NCBI RefSeq assembly: GCF_040436345.1
Contig: NC_133223.1
Location: 22,221,613 to 22,285,612, forward strand
Source of the DNA: Pagrus major
Lineage: Eukaryota; Chordata; Actinopteri; Spariformes; Sparidae
DNA length: 64,000 nucleotides
Direction: 5' to 3'
The notes beneath the pieces are model-generated. The model saw only the letters and a list, made by a program, of their open reading frames with translations, did no database searches and was not told the origin of the DNA. Below, piece by piece: positions 40,519-52,001 of this stretch. The translations under genes were made by a program, and so were the position numbers. Within the stretch, counting starts at the first letter, position 1, and every line of letters starts with the position of its first letter.

Positions 40519-41484
40519 CACGCTTAATGAAGGACTTCTCAATATTGCAGGCACGTTGGCCCCCAATGCCTACATGCTGTCACATGGCCCATAAAGCTGT
40601 TAAACATGTGAGGTTCTATTGCCACTTTTCATCTGGCTCCACAAGCATTTTGTTTTCATCTCCGGCAACCCCAAACTAAAAGGAAATTAACAAATTGTGC
40701 ATGTTTTAAAGTGGATAACGTGAAGGGCACACCAAGGACATGCTGCCTTTTTGGGATTTTTTTAAGGACATTTAAGCAGGAAAACCCAGTTTGTGTTTGT
40801 TTTTATATGCAGAAAATAGTTTTAGGTTTCTCCTCATGAGATAAACGCATCTCACAGGGAAGAAAAGCACGACTCAACCCTTATAAAATATAACAGATCG
40901 CTGGCTGAAGTTTAGTTTTTATGGAACGCCACACCACTGTTTCCCCCCCCGGGATTTAAACAGCCGAGCTTCTCCCTCTCCCTCCAACTCGCCGAGAAAA
41001 GTGCGAGTTTAGGCTTAAAAATTTTAAAACCTTCTTATTCTGAGCTATGGGCGCCACACTCTTGTATTTAAAAATCCATAAGCAGCCTAAATGCCGGGTG
41101 CAGCCATGAGGAAGAAACCCCGCAGCCTCCTAAACTGTTGTGTGTGCTCTCCTGCAGAGAAAGCAGAGAGTCTGGTGGGATGGCAGATGCCCTCTTTGAC
41201 CGGACTACAAACTGATTCCTGTCAGACACCAGGAGACGTGCAACACACGCAAACATAGGTCGTAAATGACAGCTCGGACTCTATCAGATCCAGTAATGAC
41301 ACAAAGAGGGAGGGGAAAAAAAAGGTGTATGACAACTGCTTCAACTGTTGGTGTCTGTGTGTTTAAAGCGCTGCCCTGGATTGGCTGTGTGTGTGCGCAA
41401 GTGTGTGTTAAGTTGTAAAAAAAGGGAAAAAGCAGCGTTTTTGGAGCGACTGTGTATGTTTGTGCAGTTTGTTAAAGAAGAAAG

Positions 41485-41487
<3 letters not shown>

Positions 41488-41535
<48 letters not shown>
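41488..41535. repeat. (GT)n microsatellite
   Basis: About 24 uninterrupted GT units. Confidence 0.95.
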
Positions 41536-41640
41536 AAGCGTGGGAGGGGGTTAAACACTGACATGCTCCAGAATGACAGATGAAAAAAAAAAAAAAGTGG
41601 AGCAGGGAAGGCTCAGCGGGACTCAGCATGGGAGACAGGT

Positions 41641-41678
41641 GTATGTGTGTGTGTGCGTGTGTGTGTGTGTGTGTGTGC
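41641..41678. repeat. (GT)n microsatellite
   Basis: GT run with one GC interruption. Confidence 0.9.
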
Positions 41679-42252
41679 GCCTTTGCATACATGAGCATGT
41701 CTGAAATTCCCTCAAGTTAGTTTAAAATGTTTTCTCTTGTTAAATGCGTGTTTAAACTGTGATATTGCAGTGAAGTAGTGTTTTTTTGTGTTGTGTGTGT
41801 GACCTAAAAAGTTAATCGAAGAACAGTTCTAATCACACACACACGATTCACACACACCGGTCGTTGGTTCATGTTACAGAGCGTCAGCCGCTGTTGCTCT
41901 CTGTTAGGGGACTGAGACGAGGCACTCGAGAACGTGCACAAAGTCACATCCTTTGGTCTGTCGTGGAAAATATGACCCGAGTCCTTCACAAAGAAATCCA
42001 CAGTCCAGCAGCATTAAACAGTTCAGGCAGCCGAGAGAGACGGGAAGGTCTCATTTTTCAGGTCACGTTACAATCCGCTCACATATGGCCAATAAAAGAA
42101 GTGATTGAGACATTTAAACTGCGACAAATTGTTACATAGAGTACATAAGGAGTGTCAGAATAACATCAATTCTGTTTCCAAGTATTTCCTCTGGTTTTCA
42201 TGTCATCTTTTCCATTGTAACTCGTGTATGAGACAGGAAATTTATCCCACAA

Positions 42253-42485
42253 CTGCAATGATTAGTCGATCAAAAGGCAATTAATCGTCAACAGTCAAAC
42301 ATTTGCCGGTTCAAGCTTATTAAATGTGAAGATCTGCTACTTTTCCTTTGTCTTTTATGGCACTAAATGAAGAGTTTTGGGGAGTTTGGACTGTTGTTTG
42401 GACAAAAGAATCAATTTGAAGAGAGACAGAGAGAACAACGATTAGTCGATTAATTGTGAAAATAATTGTCAGCTTAATCAATAAT
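42253..42485. mobile_element. gattagtcgattaatcg family repeat, copy 2
   Basis: Shares caatgattagtcgat, ttggactgttgtttggacaa and a closing cgattagtcgattaattg with copies 1, 3 and 4. It directly abuts a copy of another family at 42520. Confidence 0.7.
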
Positions 42486-42519
42486 GAATTACCCAACAGT
42501 CCTCTTTTGTACTTTGTAC

Positions 42520-42745
42520 TTTTTCCATCAAGATCCATGCATTTTTCCCCGAAAAATGAACGAAAGTATAAAAAAATACCCTATCTCCTAAATTCCTGGA
42601 TCCCCACCAAAAGTTAACGGGGTCTTTTCTGGGCTGAGACCCATCCTTCATCCAAGTTTTGTGGAAATCTGTCAAGTAGTTTTTGTGTTATCCTGATCAC
42701 AAACCAACCAACCGACAAATAAACGGACACGGGTGAAAACACAAC
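42520..42745. mobile_element. gttaacggggtct family repeat, copy 1
   Basis: It contains agatccatgcatttttcccc, gttaacggggtcttttctgg, gctgagacccatcctt and acaaaccaaccaaccgac. The words recur in the same order at 46890-47165 and 48028-48275. It is a teleost dispersed repeat with no visible protein. Confidence 0.7.
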
Positions 42746-43000
42746 CTCCTCGTTAGTTGCAGCCCTACGCACGGACACAGTGTAGTTCTAGCAGTTGTGA
42801 TGCTGATGTGGGAGGCAGACAGGCACTGACAGAAAGGCTTCTCACTGCTGAATGTTAATACACCTTGATAGATCCAAGTTCAATTCAGATTGAAAGTCAT
42901 AAAATATTTAGTATTAAAAGTAAATTATTGAAACGTGAGGCGGCGGAGAGGGGATTCGTTAACCTATTCTGCTGAGACTCTTTATGAACTGTAATATTAC

Positions 43001-43019
43001 GTGTGTGTGTGTGTGTGTG

Positions 43020-43058
<39 letters not shown>

Positions 43059-43077
43059 GTGCGCGAGTGTGTGTGTT
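43001..43077. repeat. (GT)n microsatellite
   Basis: GT run with GAGTGTGAG and GCGCGAG breaks. Confidence 0.9.
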
Positions 43078-44279
43078 GCCGTCAGTCATTCATGCAAAAG
43101 TGGTAGCTAGACCTCCACGCTGATGAATTCTGCAGTTTTATACAAATCTGCCTTCATGAAAGTGGGAATAATCAGAGAAGTTTGCCGTCATCAAGCTATG
43201 AATGCGACTGTAAAGGTCAACGTGTTCTATTTGGGTCACTGAGATGTTGCCTTTAAGGTCACGGAGCAGAAGCTGCATCAACAACTGATGGCAAAAGATT
43301 TAATAAAGCGATTGTTTGACATTCACTGTGGATAATTCATACTTTTAAAAATAAAAAAATTCTATTTTCAATACGTTTGTCCTTCAAGTGTTGAACACTA
43401 TTCAGCATATTAATTGAGCCACAAATGTTACAAGAGCAAAAATTCATTTAATATCACAAATATTGGAAAATGTCTTTTCTTAATGGATTTACAGAATAAA
43501 ATGTATATAATATAGTTTCTATAAATACATCAGCTCCTTATTTGCATTGAGGTCAGAGGTCACTGTGGACGGCAGAATAATACCACAGGATTTAAAGAAT
43601 CTCTCTCAAGGACACTTCAGTAGGAGTGGATACTTAACGAGGACTCGAACGCGGCTTGTTGAGCTAGACGATGATCTCCGTACTGAATGTAACATGTTAC
43701 AGCTAACAGTGATAAAGAGGAGTTAGGCAAGGTTCAAATATTTATTTGACTCTCTCTGTAGGTGAAATGCTAAATTGGATATATAGTGCAAATATATAAT
43801 ACCCAGAAAAATGGACTTTAACTGAAGTTACATTATTTATATTATCATTTCTTCTTTCAAAGACCCTCCAGTGATGACATTCATTCTCCGAGACCCGAAT
43901 CCTGACCGCGAGGCTGTGTGGTCATTGAAGTGAATTGTATTTAATTAACTTTTCATATGTTTTGAAGTGCTGTAAAATAACATTGTCACCTCGAGGTTGT
44001 GTTTTTGGTCCTGCTTGTTTATTTGCCTTTAATGAAATCTTGCAGTCAGTCAGGCGATGGGCCAGAGAATGACTGAGTAGTGTTTGGAACAGATCCAGGT
44101 TCAGTCTAGGAATTTTATGAGGTCCCTACTAACATTGTGACACAGAGCGTTTTTCAGCATTTTACCCTTCACGTGTGCTACAGCACTGGGAGATGTACAA
44201 TTTCTGACGGTTGCTATATCGCTGTTTGTATTCTGCTGCATATTCAGACGCAGAGTAAAATCTTCTGTTATTAACAAAT

Positions 44280-44600
44280 AGAGCCACAACCATCAATTGA
44301 TTGAAAGAAAAATTAATCGTGAATCATTTTCATAATCAATTCATTGTTTCAGTCATTTTTCAAGCAAACATTTGCTGGTTCCAGCTTCCTAAATATGAGA
44401 ATTTGCTGCTTCTCTTTGTCATTTATGAAGAGACTTCGATGTTTTGGACTGTTGGTTGGAGAAAAGAAGCAATTTGTAGATGTCACTTCAAGCTCTGTGA
44501 AATCACGAAGAGCATTTTTTTAAACATTTTTTGTGACATTTTAGAGACTAAAAATGAATCGATTCATTGTGAAATAACGAGCAGAGTCACAGATGATGAA
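44280..44600. mobile_element. gattagtcgattaatcg family repeat, copy 3 (most complete)
   Basis: It runs from agagccacaaccatcaattg to gaatcgattcattgtgaaat and includes gctggttccagcttcctaaa and ttggactgttggttggagaa. The 186-codon ORF over it (44301-44861) is a chance frame. Confidence 0.7.
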
Positions 44601-44924
44601 AATAATCTGAAAAAGGTTATTCCAGATCTGATTCAGCTTTACTTCAGCAATCATTTACATTTACTGCCATCTTTTGAAATCAAAAAAAGGGTCTTTTTAT
44701 GTATTTGTGTATCTAGTATTTGGATTTGTGTGAAAATGCAGATGAAGGTGCATATAAAGCAAACGGTGTGCTTGAATGCTGCCTTCATGTGCACTTTTAA
44801 ATCAGAAAAAACACTACCCACCCAATCAACCCGATGTCACCTCGGGCTTCAGCTCAGTTAACATCTGTAGGTCACGATTGTTAAACAACAAAATTTGAGG
44901 GATCACAATCAAAAAGTGTTTGTG

Positions 44925-45066
44925 TTGCGGTGCCCGGGGTTAGAGTCCGACCTCTCTCTCATCCTGTTTCCTGTCACTCTTCATCTGTTCTGTCTAATAA
45001 AACCATGAAAAGGCCAAAAAATAAAAAGAGAAAAGGCTCAAAAAAGAAAAAAAAAAGAAAAAGAAA
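44925..45066 (+). mobile_element. tRNA-derived SINE fragment
   Basis: The segment cggggttagagtccgacctc looks like a degenerate tRNA B box. It is followed by ctgtttcctgtcactcttca, ctaataaaaccatgaaaagg and an A-rich tail. This is the usual 3' part of a common teleost tRNA-derived SINE. The A box is missing or unrecognisable. Confidence 0.65.
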
Positions 45067-46889
45067 ATGGCCGACATATTATCATCAGCTCTTTTAGAAA
45101 TAAAAATACTGATATTGTTATCAACTCAAAGGTCCTTGGACTACTAAAATCTTCTCTTCTATACAAGTGGAAAGCACAGATGGGTGATACATTAAGGAAA
45201 AAACCTGAATGAATGAGAGGAGAAACATGACAAATTAATTTGCTTTCATTCAGGACTCGAGGGGCCATTGTGAAGTTTGATGAGAGTGAAATGGATCAAC
45301 AGGAACGACGATGTCTCTGTGGGATCTTCCTTGAAATTGTCACCCATCTATAAAAAGACAGAGGACAGACTTTAACTGCCCTGATGGTGTGCCTCCTTAC
45401 TCCACTTCAATATCTCTCTGATTTCTTCCTGAGGTTGAGCAGCCAGTATTTCTCTCTCTGGGACACACACTTGTTGTGTGTTGTTGATTCACTCATTCGC
45501 TCCCATCAGCACCACATGCCCACGGCCTCCTGTTGCACCTCGTCGCTCTTGACTCTCACCTCTCCTCTCCTATCAGCTCCCTCCTGCACTCTCATGAAAG
45601 CAAACAATCCCCAAACCCCCCAAAAATGCTTAGAAAAGCTCTACATCCTTTTCCTCTCTCAACCTGATCCTTATTCTAACCGTAACCTAAAAAAGGAAAA
45701 AAAAAAAAACAAGTCTGAGCCTTCAAGCAGGAGCCGGTCAGGACTACCTGACGTCACAAATATGTCCTCATTCTGAAGGTCTAAAACTCAAATTGGCTCT
45801 CGGAGAGATAGAGGCACTGGAACGCTCACACACACACACACACCTCAAAGCCATAAAAATAGATTGTGAGTGACTCAGCCGTTATGTAAAGTCCATCTCT
45901 GATAGGGCCGCCTGGGGCTGTTTATGTCAGTTTAGCTTGACGGCACTGGAGCTGAGGTGACACGTGTCTGCTGTGTCCGAGCTTCAACACACACTCGCAC
46001 ACATCCACACACACGCACACTCTTTTTTCCCCTCCAGAATATGCGTGCGAGGCGAGCCTTCTCTCCCTCTCACTCTTCCACTTCCTTCTTCTTCTCCCAC
46101 GTTCCCGAGCGTGCGTCCCCCGATGGACAAAGATGCGATACCGTCAGCGTATAATGGACTCCCTCCAGCCCAAACAGCGCACATTATTAGCATTTCAGCG
46201 CAGACTGGGAGGGAAACACCGCGTTAGACATGAATCACATCCGCCATCCCTCTGGCCAGGTGGACAGCTCAGTCAATACTGTTAAACACGAGCGAAGCAG
46301 GACCTGAATCCAGAGTGATACAGTACAGCTGTTGTCTTCAGATCTGCTCCTGTAACAGATGTGATGCAGGGTGTTTGATTATATATTTATCGTCTGCACA
46401 GTTTTCTCGGGGGAAAACCTTTATTAATTGTAATGAGACATCTTTAATCATCTTTCATGCTAATATGTCCCCATCTTATTAACCTGAGACCTTTATTGTC
46501 CCGTGTCTTAATGCTGTTTTGGGGGTTTTACATCTTCAGTAGAGTGAAATGAGGAAACACTTAACCTACTAAGTGCTTGAGGAGTATTTTTAAATAATTT
46601 AGTTTGAAAGTGGTCGCATTTAGATATCTAAATTTAGCCAAAAGTGTCGTTTTTGTGCCCCAGACTGGTCCAAAACTCATCTGAAGTGTGTCTTGGGTGA
46701 AGTTAATATTGGTGCAGACTCAAAACTTACGATCTAGAATGGCACTCAGCAGAGCGCATACCTCTGCCAAGGCCAAACAGTCCCATTTAATCCAATCAAG
46801 TCTAATCCAATATCAAATAAAACATAATACATAGATTTTAATTTCAATCAGCATCAAATTGTACTCACTCATACAGGTCACCTTAATAT

Positions 46890-47165
46890 GCCTGATTATT
46901 TTCATCAAGAACCATGCATTAATCCCAAATATGTCAACAAACGCCAAAAATGTCAAATATTTGCTGGTTCTTTGTCATTTATGAGCGTAAAAGGAGAGTC
47001 TTCAGTCTGAAAAAGTTAATGGGGTCTATTCTGGGCTGAGACACATCCTCCATTCACCTTTACTGGAAATCTGTGCATCAGTTTTTGTGTAATCCTGCTG
47101 ACAAACCAACAAACCAACAAAAAAAACAGACACAGGTGAATACATAACCTCCTCGGCGGAGGATT
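46890..47165. mobile_element. gttaacggggtct family repeat, copy 2, with an internal segment of the other family
   Basis: It shares atcaagaaccatgcattaat, gttaatggggtctattctgg, gctgagacacatcctcc and aaaccaacaaaccaac with copies 1 and 3. 46955-47020 inside it carries atttgctggttctttgtc and aggagagtcttcagtct from the gattagtcg family. Confidence 0.65.
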
Positions 47166-47340
47166 TAATCAAAAGCTGCATCCCATTCAGATGGTTGGTA
47201 TCAGATTTGATTTTCTTTCACAGAATCACACAGCCAAAACCAAACGTATGAGTCTGTGTGACTGCCTGACTGAGCCGAGGCATCGGTGTTGTGGGGTTAA
47301 ACGGAGGGGTAGGTGAAGGGTTTGAAGCCAAGGAGGCAAA

Positions 47341-47398
47341 ACACACACACACACTTACAACCTTAGAGTCTGTGTGTGTGTGTGTGTGTGTGTGTACA
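47341..47398. repeat. (CA)n and (TG)n inverted microsatellite pair
   Basis: CA units at 47341-47354 and GT units at 47372-47398, 17 bp apart, could pair into a hairpin. Confidence 0.85.
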
Positions 47399-47575
47399 CA
47401 TACGCCTGGAGTGAGAGACAGAAAGAGAGGAAAGCAGACAGAAAGTGAGCGAGCAAGAGATGAATGAGTCTGCTCACAATCCTGTCTCAGTGACAACAGG
47501 TTTCAGACAGAAACACACTGACTCACAGACTGTTAAATTAAAATGTGCGTAATTGTGTGTGTATGTTTGAGAGAG

Positions 47576-47578
<3 letters not shown>

Positions 47579-47609
<31 letters not shown>
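47579..47609. repeat. (GT)n microsatellite
   Basis: About 15 GT units after a gagagaga run. Confidence 0.9.
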
Positions 47610-48027
47610 GCACGTATTTAATGACAGACTTAATTGGTGCAAGCAAATATCCCTCCCACTGCTCCTCATTCTACATCTACTAATGGAAAGGCATCCACTC
47701 CCTGAAGTCAGCGAGGAGAAACGATGTATTTGATGAGCATTAGCATGCGCACACACGCACATGAACAAACACACACGTAGATTTTTGCCCCCACAACATG
47801 ATGAATTAATAGCGCACACACATTGCATGAATTATACTAAAATTTCTGCACAAGAATGGGTGAAAATACCTGCGAGCATAAGGACAAAACATTGTTTCAA
47901 GCAGCTATTTATTACACGCAGTGAAAGACTCTCACAGACGGACATGTACTGTGCATCCTTTCAACTCAAGACTACAAGCTCATATTTCGCTTGAGATTTT
48001 TTATCTAAAAAGCATTCACAAACTAGA

Positions 48028-48275
48028 ATGACCAAAATACCCCTGATTTTTAACATCAAGATCCATGCATTATTCCTTGATAAATGAACCAAAGTGTTGA
48101 AAAATGACAATGTTAAAGACAGTGAAAAGAAAATCCCGGATCCGTCCCTTCATCAGGACCCACTCCAAATGTTAACGGGGTCTATTCTGCGCCGTGACCC
48201 ATCCTCCACACAAGTTTCGTAGAAATCCATTCAGAATGTTTTGTGTAATGCTGCTGACGAACCAACAAAGAAATG
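48028..48275. mobile_element. gttaacggggtct family repeat, copy 3
   Basis: Shares acatcaagatccatgcatta, gttaacggggtctattctgc, cgtgacccatcctcc and gctgctgacgaaccaacaaa with the other two copies. Confidence 0.65.
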
Positions 48276-48499
48276 AATACAGTGTGACGTATGCTGTTTT
48301 CACTTAAGAAATATGTACAATGATAAGTGTTTATGTGTCTCATGTGGCCTAAATACCTCAGGAAGTGTTGGAAAGGAGCTGCAGTCTCCATAGTGCTGAT
48401 ATAATCATGATTAAACAGCAATACAACCCAACTCTATATTGTATATTCTACTCTATATATTCTGAAAATCTCTTATGACAACACTGTCTGAAAAAAAGA

Positions 48500-49340
48500 A
48501 CTAGGTGCTATATACTTATATATATGTAGCCTATAAAATGAAGCATCATTCTGCACCTGCACTGTCTACTCCTTACCTCAAATGTGATTCAGGTTTTTTG
48601 AGATATTTGACATTTAAAGAGTGCTGTGAGTTTGTTTTTTTCAGCCTGGAAACTGAAAGCAGAGACCAATTAGAGTTCAAGGAATGGTGTGTTCAAATGG
48701 TCATGTGCAATACAATACAGCAGCAAAAGAAATCCTCACTGGATTTGAAGAAGTGCAGCTATTACAATGGCAAAAGAAAAAGTTCAAATGTATTTACTAG
48801 AACCATGTACACTTCTTCTTCTAAGATTCTTAAGAAACCTGTGAAGCTTGGTGCAGATTGGAGAATTTATGTTAGAGTTACAGCCACTAGCTATTTAATG
48901 GCAGCAGATCCAAATTCACCACCTGGCCATATATACCTGGTATAACTGACAACCTTCAGAAAATAGCATCTTCAATGTCTTAAATGTTTTCTGACCACGT
49001 TCCAGGTGGATCATGTCATCCGACTAGGAGGAGTACATCAATGTATTGAACATGTCATTTCCCTTTTTCCTCTAGGTGGTGCTGTGATTCTAACCAATTA
49101 GTGGCGTGTAAATGTCAACCATGTACACATGCTCATGTTCAAGTTTTGGCTCGAAGGTATTAAGATTGGTCCGTCCAAATTTGAAGTCAATCTGATTAAT
49201 TTTATAGAAGGAGCTCATTAAAGTATAACGCCAGGAAATGGCAAAAACTGCGAAAAAATGCACAGTAAATTCAAAATGGCCAACTTCCTAATAGGTTTAG
49301 GGTTATGGCTCCAAGCTTTGTTGTAAGTCTCGACAGGATA
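48500..49340. mobile_element. Degenerate teleost dispersed repeat
   Basis: Phrases such as aagcttggtgcagattggag, agagttacagccacta, aaatggccaacttcc and gggttatggctccaagct are characteristic of a widespread fish repeat with no clear coding capacity. The 146-codon frame at 48505-48945 is not supported as a gene. Confidence 0.45.
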
Positions 49341-50221
49341 CAAAGAGGGAAAAAGAGAGAAGAAAGAAAGAGGAAAGAAAAGAAAAGAGGAAAAAAACAA
49401 ATCGTGCCTAACACATGCAAACCTATTTCTAATTGACCAAGAAGCAATTAAATGTAGAACAGTACAGTATGACTCTTTCATGGTTACTTTCTGAGTAACT
49501 TTTACCTGCAACCAATGATAAAAAGTGTAAGTTGTCACACTAAGGGAATTTGTGACACTTTTGGCCTCAAATGCCTGTAAGTCAAAAAGAGGGGGAAATG
49601 CCCCGGTCTGGATGTGAATCCAGGATGTTATATGGCATGTGCAGTCGCCCACTGCAAACACATGCAGAAAATTTCAGGTTTCACTTTCATGTTTACAAGC
49701 TGGCCTTTGGCTTCTCTCCCAATGGAGAGCCTGTGGCGGCTGCAGCTGAGGCGGCACAACAATTACCAAATCTGTCCACGTACAGTCCACTGCCTCTCCC
49801 CACCCACCACTCCTAGTGCAAATCCGGCCATCTGTGGAGGGGGGATCTCTCTCTGAATTGCCTCTCCTGAGGGGGTTCTTCTATTTTTCTCGCTGACTTA
49901 CAATCTAAGTGTTAGTGATTGTTTTTTTGAGTAGTATTTCTCTGTCTCCATAGAGAGTCACAGAGAGCCGGGTCTGTTTTGGACGCCCCTGCTGTTGTGG
50001 GCTGATGAAGCCCTTTGAGACACTGTAGTGATTTTGGCCTTTACAAAGAAACTTGACTTCCTGGAAAGAAGAAGAGGAAGAACTCAGCATCCCATCATTT
50101 GTGTTAGATGAGATCAGTACCACTCTTGTTTCTGTACGGTAAATATGTAGCTGGGGTCAGCAGGTGACTAGCTTAACTTTGCATAAAGGGTCAGCCTCAT
50201 CCCTCTCCTTCTCGTTTCCCT

Positions 50222-50250
50222 CATGGGACCTTATTTCAGAAGGTCCCATG
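50222..50250. repeat. 11-bp perfect stem with 7-nt loop
   Basis: catgggacctt at 50222-50232 is the exact reverse complement of aaggtcccatg at 50240-50250. It has no polyT tail and no gene context. Confidence 0.7.
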
Positions 50251-50744
50251 GTGGTCATTTGTCTTACTATAGAACCATTCATCGCTGAAGTTTTGACTTC
50301 TCGGAGCAGGAAAGGTACAGGTGTAAATAACATCATTGACTACATTTAATTATGACTCTTCTCCAGTAAGTTTCCCAGTAAGCCATATCAGTGAGTAACC
50401 AGAGCCCTGGAAACTGAATCAAATGCAGCCATCATTAATCTTATTAATTCTACCAGGTGACTGTTTAAGATATGGACGGAGCTTCCAGGTCTGAAGAGTG
50501 AAGCTAAGTGCCATTAAAGTGCTTTAAACCTGCATTATTCATGGTTTCAAAAATAAAGTCAGATTGTACGTAAGCTTATGAGAAAATGGCCCTACTTCTT
50601 ACTTGATTTATTACCTCATTAACCGATTTCCTGATTAGTTTATGGTCTCAATTGTCAGTTTCAAGTCTTCTTCAATACTGTATGATGTTCAGTTTGTAAA
50701 CTACGATTCCATTTAGGGTAAAATAGACGATTTAGGACATGGCT

Positions 50745-50915
50745 ACCTTCCCAGATAGCACATAGACGAATAGAAGTAACGTTGGAAAGACGTAGTATGG
50801 GGACCGTTTGCTAATTGGAAGACATCAGCAAGTCGTTGGCAATTGGTTGACATCTCGCCAACATCTTCCTGACTAGCAAACGCTCCCCATGCTACGTCTT
50901 TCCAACGTAACTCGT
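50745..50915. mobile_element. Hairpin MITE with about 39-bp arms
   Basis: The arm 50776-50816 (gtaacgttggaaagacgtag onward) is near-perfectly complementary to 50871-50909 (ending tacgtctttccaacgtaac), with a loop of about 55 nt. The flanking ttcccagatagcacata is a frequent end of teleost DNA-transposon derivatives. Confidence 0.75.
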
Positions 50916-51965
50916 GATGATGGCTGCAAGATGTATGTGTGCTATGGGGTTGTTATTGGTCCAATGAAGATATCCTCCGTAGTCCAAATATGGTCACTTC
51001 TGGCTCCTAAAAACCAAGATGGTGACAGCTGCGTAATGCCAAACTCAAGGGTTCAAAATGGTAGTCACGGTGGGTTTACACTTAATTCCACTTGTGCACT
51101 TTTGGCTTTGAAAAGTCAAAATGCATGCCATCAACACACTCTATCTTCATTGTTTAATCTGTACACAACACATGACGCTCATTCTGTACATATATAAAGA
51201 GGTAGAAACACTTTCTCCAAGCATTTCTTCGCCTGCCTCACACTTACCAGCACATTCACATACTGCTGACACCCTCCAGATACACGCAATCTCATTGGTG
51301 CACACAGACCTTTTTTCAAACATTCCCCGTGGGTTTCCTACATATACATACACATGTGCTGTCTTGTTAGAGGTCGGACACTGCGTAGCCCGCAGCTCTG
51401 TCTGAGTCTCTGAGTCCATCTTTGATCGTCTGCCTCTCAGATGGGGGCGGCTTTTGAGAAAAAGAGGCATCTCAGAGAAACTGAGAGAAAAAGACAACAT
51501 CAATTCACACAAGCTGTTGCACTTTGGAGCCCAAATTGCCCGTGACACACCCGGAAAATCTCCTTTCTTCACAATATGACACTTCACCTGCCATCTCCCT
51601 TTGGTGGTAACAAAAACAAACGTGAGGTAAAGTGTTAAGGGAACAGCGTGCCAAAATATTTGAAAACTGTCACAGCTATCGAAATATCCAATATCATCCA
51701 CCCTCTCTTCCCACCAGGAATAAATCTATGTGAAACATGAAATGAAGATTACATTTGAACTGGCAGCACACACACATACGCACACACAGGCATCCCATCG
51801 AGCTGTTGTCAGCCTGGATTTACTAAATAAGACAAGTCGGGCTTTGCAGCCAGCCAGTGGTTGTCATATAAGACTAGGTGACTGTTGTTTGGAGCTATTT
51901 TGATGCTGTTCACATGTTATTTGCATCACACACCCTCCTGTCATTTCCTGTTCCCAGCATGTCTC

Positions 51966-51966
<1 letters not shown>

Positions 51967-51999
<33 letters not shown>
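51967..51999. repeat. (TG)n microsatellite
   Basis: About 16 TG units. Confidence 0.95.

Positions 52000-52001
<2 letters not shown>

Noticed and set aside
44301..44861. 186-codon plus-strand ORF
   Set aside because: Its first half coincides with a gattagtcg-family repeat copy; it is a chance open frame in AT-rich DNA.
48505..48945. 146-codon plus-strand ORF
   Set aside because: It overlaps degenerate repeat DNA with tell-tale noncoding phrases, and no recognised domain is present.
51147..51701. 184-codon minus-strand ORF
   Set aside because: No domain, no splice partner and no composition signal. It contains a short polar-rich stretch only.
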